A stretch of DNA of 35,488 nucleotides from CAYSPU01 sp964432995 (GTDB lineage Bacteria; Verrucomicrobiota; Verrucomicrobiia; Limisphaerales; JAHDYP01): assembly GCA_964432995.1 (NCBI GenBank), contig CAYSPU010000020.1, positions 1 to 35,488 on the forward strand, given 5' to 3'. Shown here piece by piece: positions 33,095 through 35,488 of this stretch. Under the pieces are notes generated by a model that saw only the letters and a list, made by a program, of their open reading frames with translations, had not been told where the DNA came from and searched no databases. Within the stretch, counting starts at the first letter, position 1; every line of letters begins with the position of its first letter. Made by a program: the position numbers and the translations under genes.

Positions 33095-33157
33095 CCTGGT
33101 TTCCAGCAGGCGCTCAACGCGTATGCTCCCCACCGAATTCGGAAGGGCACCAATCTG
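33095..33157 (+). repeat. 63-nt direct repeat with EcoRI-type palindrome, copy 2
   Basis: Second copy of 30280-30342, including CCGAATTCGG at 33133-33142. The copies are 2815 bp apart in direct orientation and bracket the glycosyltransferase and pyruvyl transferase genes. This copy ends about 25 bp before the likely start of the methyltransferase. Confidence 0.85.
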
Positions 33158-33181
33158 AAACTCGCCGCGTTAGGATACCCG

Positions 33182-33874
33182 TTGCTGCGCCCGTGGCATG
33201 AGCGCCGGTCCCTGCGGCGTCTCCGCGGCCTGGAACGGCGCCTGGTGAGTCCGCTGGCGCGGTTGGCCATTCCGTTTCTTTACCGCGGGGCTGGCTACTA
33301 CAAGAGCATCCGGCCGATGCAGTCGCAATACGAAATCGGATCCTTGTATGCCCGGCTGCTCGAACGCCCGCCGCGTCGGGTCATCGAAATCGGCACCTGC
33401 CACGGAGGCACACTCTACCTCTGGTGCCAGGCTGCGGCGGCGGACGCCACGCTGGTGAGCATCGACCTCCCCGGGGGCGAGTTCGGGGGCGGGTACCGGG
33501 CGTGTCGCGCGACGTTGTACCAGGCGTTTCGCGGGCCGCGCCAGACGTTGCACCTGGTCCGGGCGGACTCCCACGCGGAGGCGACGGCCGCGCGAGTTCG
33601 CGAGTTGCTCGGCGGGCCGGCCGACTTCCTGTTCATCGACGGCGATCACACCTATGCCGGAGTGCGGCGCGATTACGAGCTGTATGCGCCGCTGGTCGGA
33701 TCCGACGGCTGGGTGGCCCTGCACGACATCGCCCCCCGCGCCGACGCGCCGGAGATCGAGGTGTGGAAGTTCTGGGCGGAACTCAAGCTGGCTGACCGGC
33801 AAGCTTTGGAGTGGCTCGACCCCTCGCCGGAGAACCGGGCGATCGGAATCGGTTTGCTCCATGGTCGCGCGTGA
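33182..33874 (+). CDS. Class I SAM methyltransferase, cephalosporin hydroxylase/CmcI-like
   Basis: Predicted SAM-dependent methyltransferase of the CmcI-like group common in surface-glycan clusters. The core is clear: YRGAGYYKSIRPMQSQYEIG leads into VIEIGTCHGGTLYLWCQ (motif I), VSIDLPGGEFGGGYRAC (motif II acidic residue), LHLVRADSHAEATAARVREL, DFLFIDGDHTYAGVRRDYEL (metal-site Asp pair) and GWVALHDIAPR. The start is uncertain: no ATG exists before the core, and the frame is open back to TTG 33026 through the 63-nt repeat. TTG 33182 (230 residues) or GTG 33245 fit the family's N-terminal length. The stop lies 1 bp before the next gene's preferred start, so they are co-translated. Substrate unknown; a sugar hydroxyl is likely. 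Confidence 0.82.
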   Translation: MLRPWHERRSLRRLRGLERRLVSPLARLAIPFLYRGAGYYKSIRPMQSQYEIGSLYARLLERPPRRVIEIGTCHGGTLYLWCQAAAADATLVSIDLPGGEFGGGYRACRATLYQAFRGPRQTLHLVRADSHAEATAARVRELLGGPADFLFIDGDHTYAGVRRDYELYAPLVGSDGWVALHDIAPRADAPEIEVWKFWAELKLADRQALEWLDPSPENRAIGIGLLHGRA

Positions 33875-33875
33875 T

Positions 33876-34874
33876 ATGCAGAAGATCCTGGCGTTGACCT
33901 TCGGCGACCGTTGCCAGGCAAGTTCCGGTTTCCGCGTCTACCAGTTCGCCGAGCCGCTGCGCACGGCGGGGATCGAGCTGGACGTCGAGCCCGTGGCCCG
34001 GTTCCGCGATTGGACACGGGCACGGAGCTACGACGTGGTCCTCGTGCAGAAACGCCTCCTGCGCACCGGCCGCATCCGGCAGTTGCGCCGCGACGCCCGC
34101 CGCCTGGTCTACGACGTCGACGACGCGATCTGGGAGCCGCACGGGCGGCGGCACTCGTGGTTCACCCGATGGCGAACACGCCGGCGGCTGCAGCGGATCG
34201 TGCGTCTGGCGGATCAGTGCATTGCGGCCAACGAAGTGCTCGCGGCTCACCTGCGGGCGGAGGGAGGGCGCGTCGCGGTGCTGCCCATGGCGCTGGATGA
34301 ACGCGTCTGGCAGCGACCGCCCCCAAGGCCGCCCGCGGCGACGGTGCGCGTCGGGTGGGCGGGGCACCCCGTGAATCTCCGCTACCTCGAGGCACTCGAA
34401 CCGGCACTGCGCGAAGTCCAACGGCAGTCGCCCGAGGTCGAGTTCGTCGTGTTCTCGGGTGCGCCGCCGGGCTTTCGGGAGCTTCGCTGCCGGCACCTGC
34501 CTTTCGCCAGCGGCGGCGAGCGGGAGGCGGTGTTGGGCTTCGACATCGGCCTGCTGCCGTTGCCGGGCGGCGCCTTCAGCGAGGGCAAATCACCCATCAA
34601 AGGCCTGCAATACCTGGCGTGCGGCATCCCGTGCGTGGCGTCGCCCCTGGGCGCCACGTGCGAGATGTTCCGGTCGGGCGAAACGGCGCTGTTCGCCGAG
34701 GACCACGGAGGATGGATTGAGGGCATCCTGAAGTTGGTGCGCGACCCGGTGCTTCGGCAGCGGCTGGGCCAACAGGGGCGCGGGGAGTTCGAAGCGCGTC
34801 ACACGCTGGGTGCTTTGGTGGAACCGCTGGCCGGGCTGCTGTGCGGCACATCGAAGGTGATCCGGGAAGCGTAA
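33876..34874 (+). CDS. Glycosyltransferase, GT-B fold (family 4/1-like)
   Basis: Predicted cytoplasmic glycosyltransferase, 332 residues from ATG 33876, where the typical opening KILALTFGDRCQASSGFRVY begins; ATG 33861 is also possible. The N-terminal domain contains YDVVLVQKRLLRTGRIRQL and LVYDVDDAIWEPHGRRH, a DVDDAIW motif seen in a group of bacterial GT4-like enzymes. The C-terminal domain has VRVGWAGHPVNLRYLEALEP, GFDIGLLPLPGGAFSEGKSP, then IKGLQYLACGIPCVASPLGA and EMFRSGETALFA. The SPIKGLQYLACGIP stretch is the donor-binding E/K-x-L region. It follows the methyltransferase with no gap, as the last gene of the surface-polysaccharide cluster before the repeat island. Acceptor and sugar unknown. 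Confidence 0.87.
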   Translation: MQKILALTFGDRCQASSGFRVYQFAEPLRTAGIELDVEPVARFRDWTRARSYDVVLVQKRLLRTGRIRQLRRDARRLVYDVDDAIWEPHGRRHSWFTRWRTRRRLQRIVRLADQCIAANEVLAAHLRAEGGRVAVLPMALDERVWQRPPPRPPAATVRVGWAGHPVNLRYLEALEPALREVQRQSPEVEFVVFSGAPPGFRELRCRHLPFASGGEREAVLGFDIGLLPLPGGAFSEGKSPIKGLQYLACGIPCVASPLGATCEMFRSGETALFAEDHGGWIEGILKLVRDPVLRQRLGQQGRGEFEARHTLGALVEPLAGLLCGTSKVIREA

Positions 34875-35067
34875 GACCTGAGACATCAGTGCGCCGCCGC
34901 CGCAGTCCCCGACGCAGGTGCGAGCGGATGGCTACTGCCCGACTGATCTGCGCGCGTTTCGCGGCCGCAGCAACGCCCGATGCGGATCAACCCTCCGAGT
35001 CCGGAGAGGTCATCCTGGCTTCGGACATCCCTGCGGCCGAGACGGCCGCAGCCGGAAGGGCTGCTTG

Positions 35068-35181
35068 GCGTGCGGGTGTGGTTGGGCGATCGACAGCCCG
35101 CAAGGTTTGGGACCGCGGCTCGTCTGGAGCCGCAGGCAAGGGTGTGTGCGTTTTGCTGCGGGTCGAGAGGACCCGCGGTCC
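35068..35181 (+). repeat. Island F, intact 72-nt repeat with upstream flank
   Basis: The 72-nt element is at 35110-35181 (ends GGACCGCGG and CCGCGGTCC). The preceding ~42 bp (TGCGGGTGTGGTTGGGCGAT) resemble the flanks of the copies at 4377 and 22392, so the repeated unit is about 114 bp. Confidence 0.8.
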
Positions 35182-35270
35182 GGGTGCGATCCCGAGTGTG
35201 CGCTTGACCCGGCGGCTCTCGCGGAGAAAAGTGAGCGGCACCCAAGAACTTCATGACCACGAATTCCCCT

Positions 35271-35415
35271 GCCCATTCTGGGATACCACTTCGCACGAAA
35301 GGTAGGGCGACCTCTCCGAGGGCGCCGACGGACGGCGGATCAGCAAGTCGGAATGTCGGCGAGTCAGCACGGGAGGATGCCTGCAGTCGGCCATTTCCCT
35401 CCGGCGCGATGCGGA
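35271..35415 (+). repeat. Island F, modular repeat inverted relative to 12376-12519
   Basis: Contains GGTAGGGCGACCTCTCCGAG near 35301 and a long unique-looking stretch (GCGGATCAGCAAGTCGGAAT) matching the minus strand of the recB-recD gap. No gene is visible from 34875 to the window end. Confidence 0.85.
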
Positions 35416-35488
35416 GCCCCGCTCGCGAGCACCGCTCGGAGCCTGCTCGCGAGTCCTCCTCGGAGCCTGCTCGCGAGTCCTCCTCGGA
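35416..35488 (+). repeat. Tandem 24-25-bp units with CTCGCGAG core, running off the window
   Basis: Three head-to-tail units: 35416-35440 (25 nt, diverged), 35441-35464 and 35465-35488 (identical 24-mers beginning GCCTGCTCGCGAGTCCTCCT). The window ends exactly at a unit boundary, so the array may continue. No spacers separate the units. Confidence 0.85.

Noticed and set aside
35416..35488. CRISPR-like array at the window end
   Set aside because: The 24-bp units are contiguous with no spacers, and no cas genes are present.

Overview
The window is a GC-rich (roughly two thirds G+C by eye) chromosomal segment from a Gram-negative bacterium. The gene mix suggests Verrucomicrobiota, perhaps the Pedosphaera/Limisphaera side: a secreted sulfatase, secreted glycoside hydrolases, an adenosine-specific kinase, a lipoprotein-type isoaspartyl methyltransferase, WaaP/WaaG-like LPS genes and many dispersed hairpin repeats. 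That placement is inference; no rRNA or other marker is present. I saw no tRNA, CRISPR array, transposase or phage gene.

Layout. 1-4111: a sulfatase running off the left edge (-), an adenosine-specific kinase, a lipoprotein-like protein-L-isoaspartate methyltransferase and a GlpT-family organophosphate antiporter. 4112-4908: repeats and a decayed secreted-protein fragment. 4909-14399: a complete recC-recB-recD locus (RecBCD helicase-nuclease, double-strand break repair), with a repeat island between recB and recD and a REP-like palindrome translated inside recC. 14432-14477: a striking 46-nt near-perfect inverted repeat. 14561-19694: a carbohydrate locus with a secreted beta-propeller glycosidase-like protein, a secreted GH5 mannanase-like enzyme with FN3 and C-terminal domains, and a convergent GH130 phosphorylase. 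Together these suggest breakdown of a beta-mannan-type polymer outside the cytoplasm and phosphorolysis inside.

20073-24517 (-): an NCS1-type nucleobase permease with a good terminator, nucleoside diphosphate kinase, and a single protein joining a BadF/NagK-type sugar kinase to an N-acetylmuramic acid 6-phosphate etherase (MurQ). The fusion would carry out two consecutive steps of peptidoglycan amino-sugar recycling. 24862-28158 (+): MnmE (tRNA wobble modification) and an ArnT/PMT-type membrane glycosyltransferase. 28214-30198 (-): a WaaG-like glycosyltransferase overlapped by a WaaP-like LPS kinase. 30821-34874 (+): glycosyltransferase, polysaccharide pyruvyl transferase, SAM methyltransferase and glycosyltransferase, a surface-polysaccharide cluster.

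The most unusual part is the non-coding DNA. A modular repeat family lies in islands at about 4250-4445, 12094-12519, 18225-18689, 22193-22575, 28153-28180 and 35068-35488. Its modules include a ~72-nt element with 9-bp inverted ends, a ~50-nt element, a 19-nt GC hairpin and 24-bp tandem units with a CTCGCGAG core; one island also holds a 53-nt three-way-junction structure. These repeats supply the first ATG of the recD frame and the stop codon of the ArnT-like gene. No clearly new defence or biosynthetic system was found. The best leads are the kinase-MurQ fusion, the repeat family and the 46-nt hairpin.
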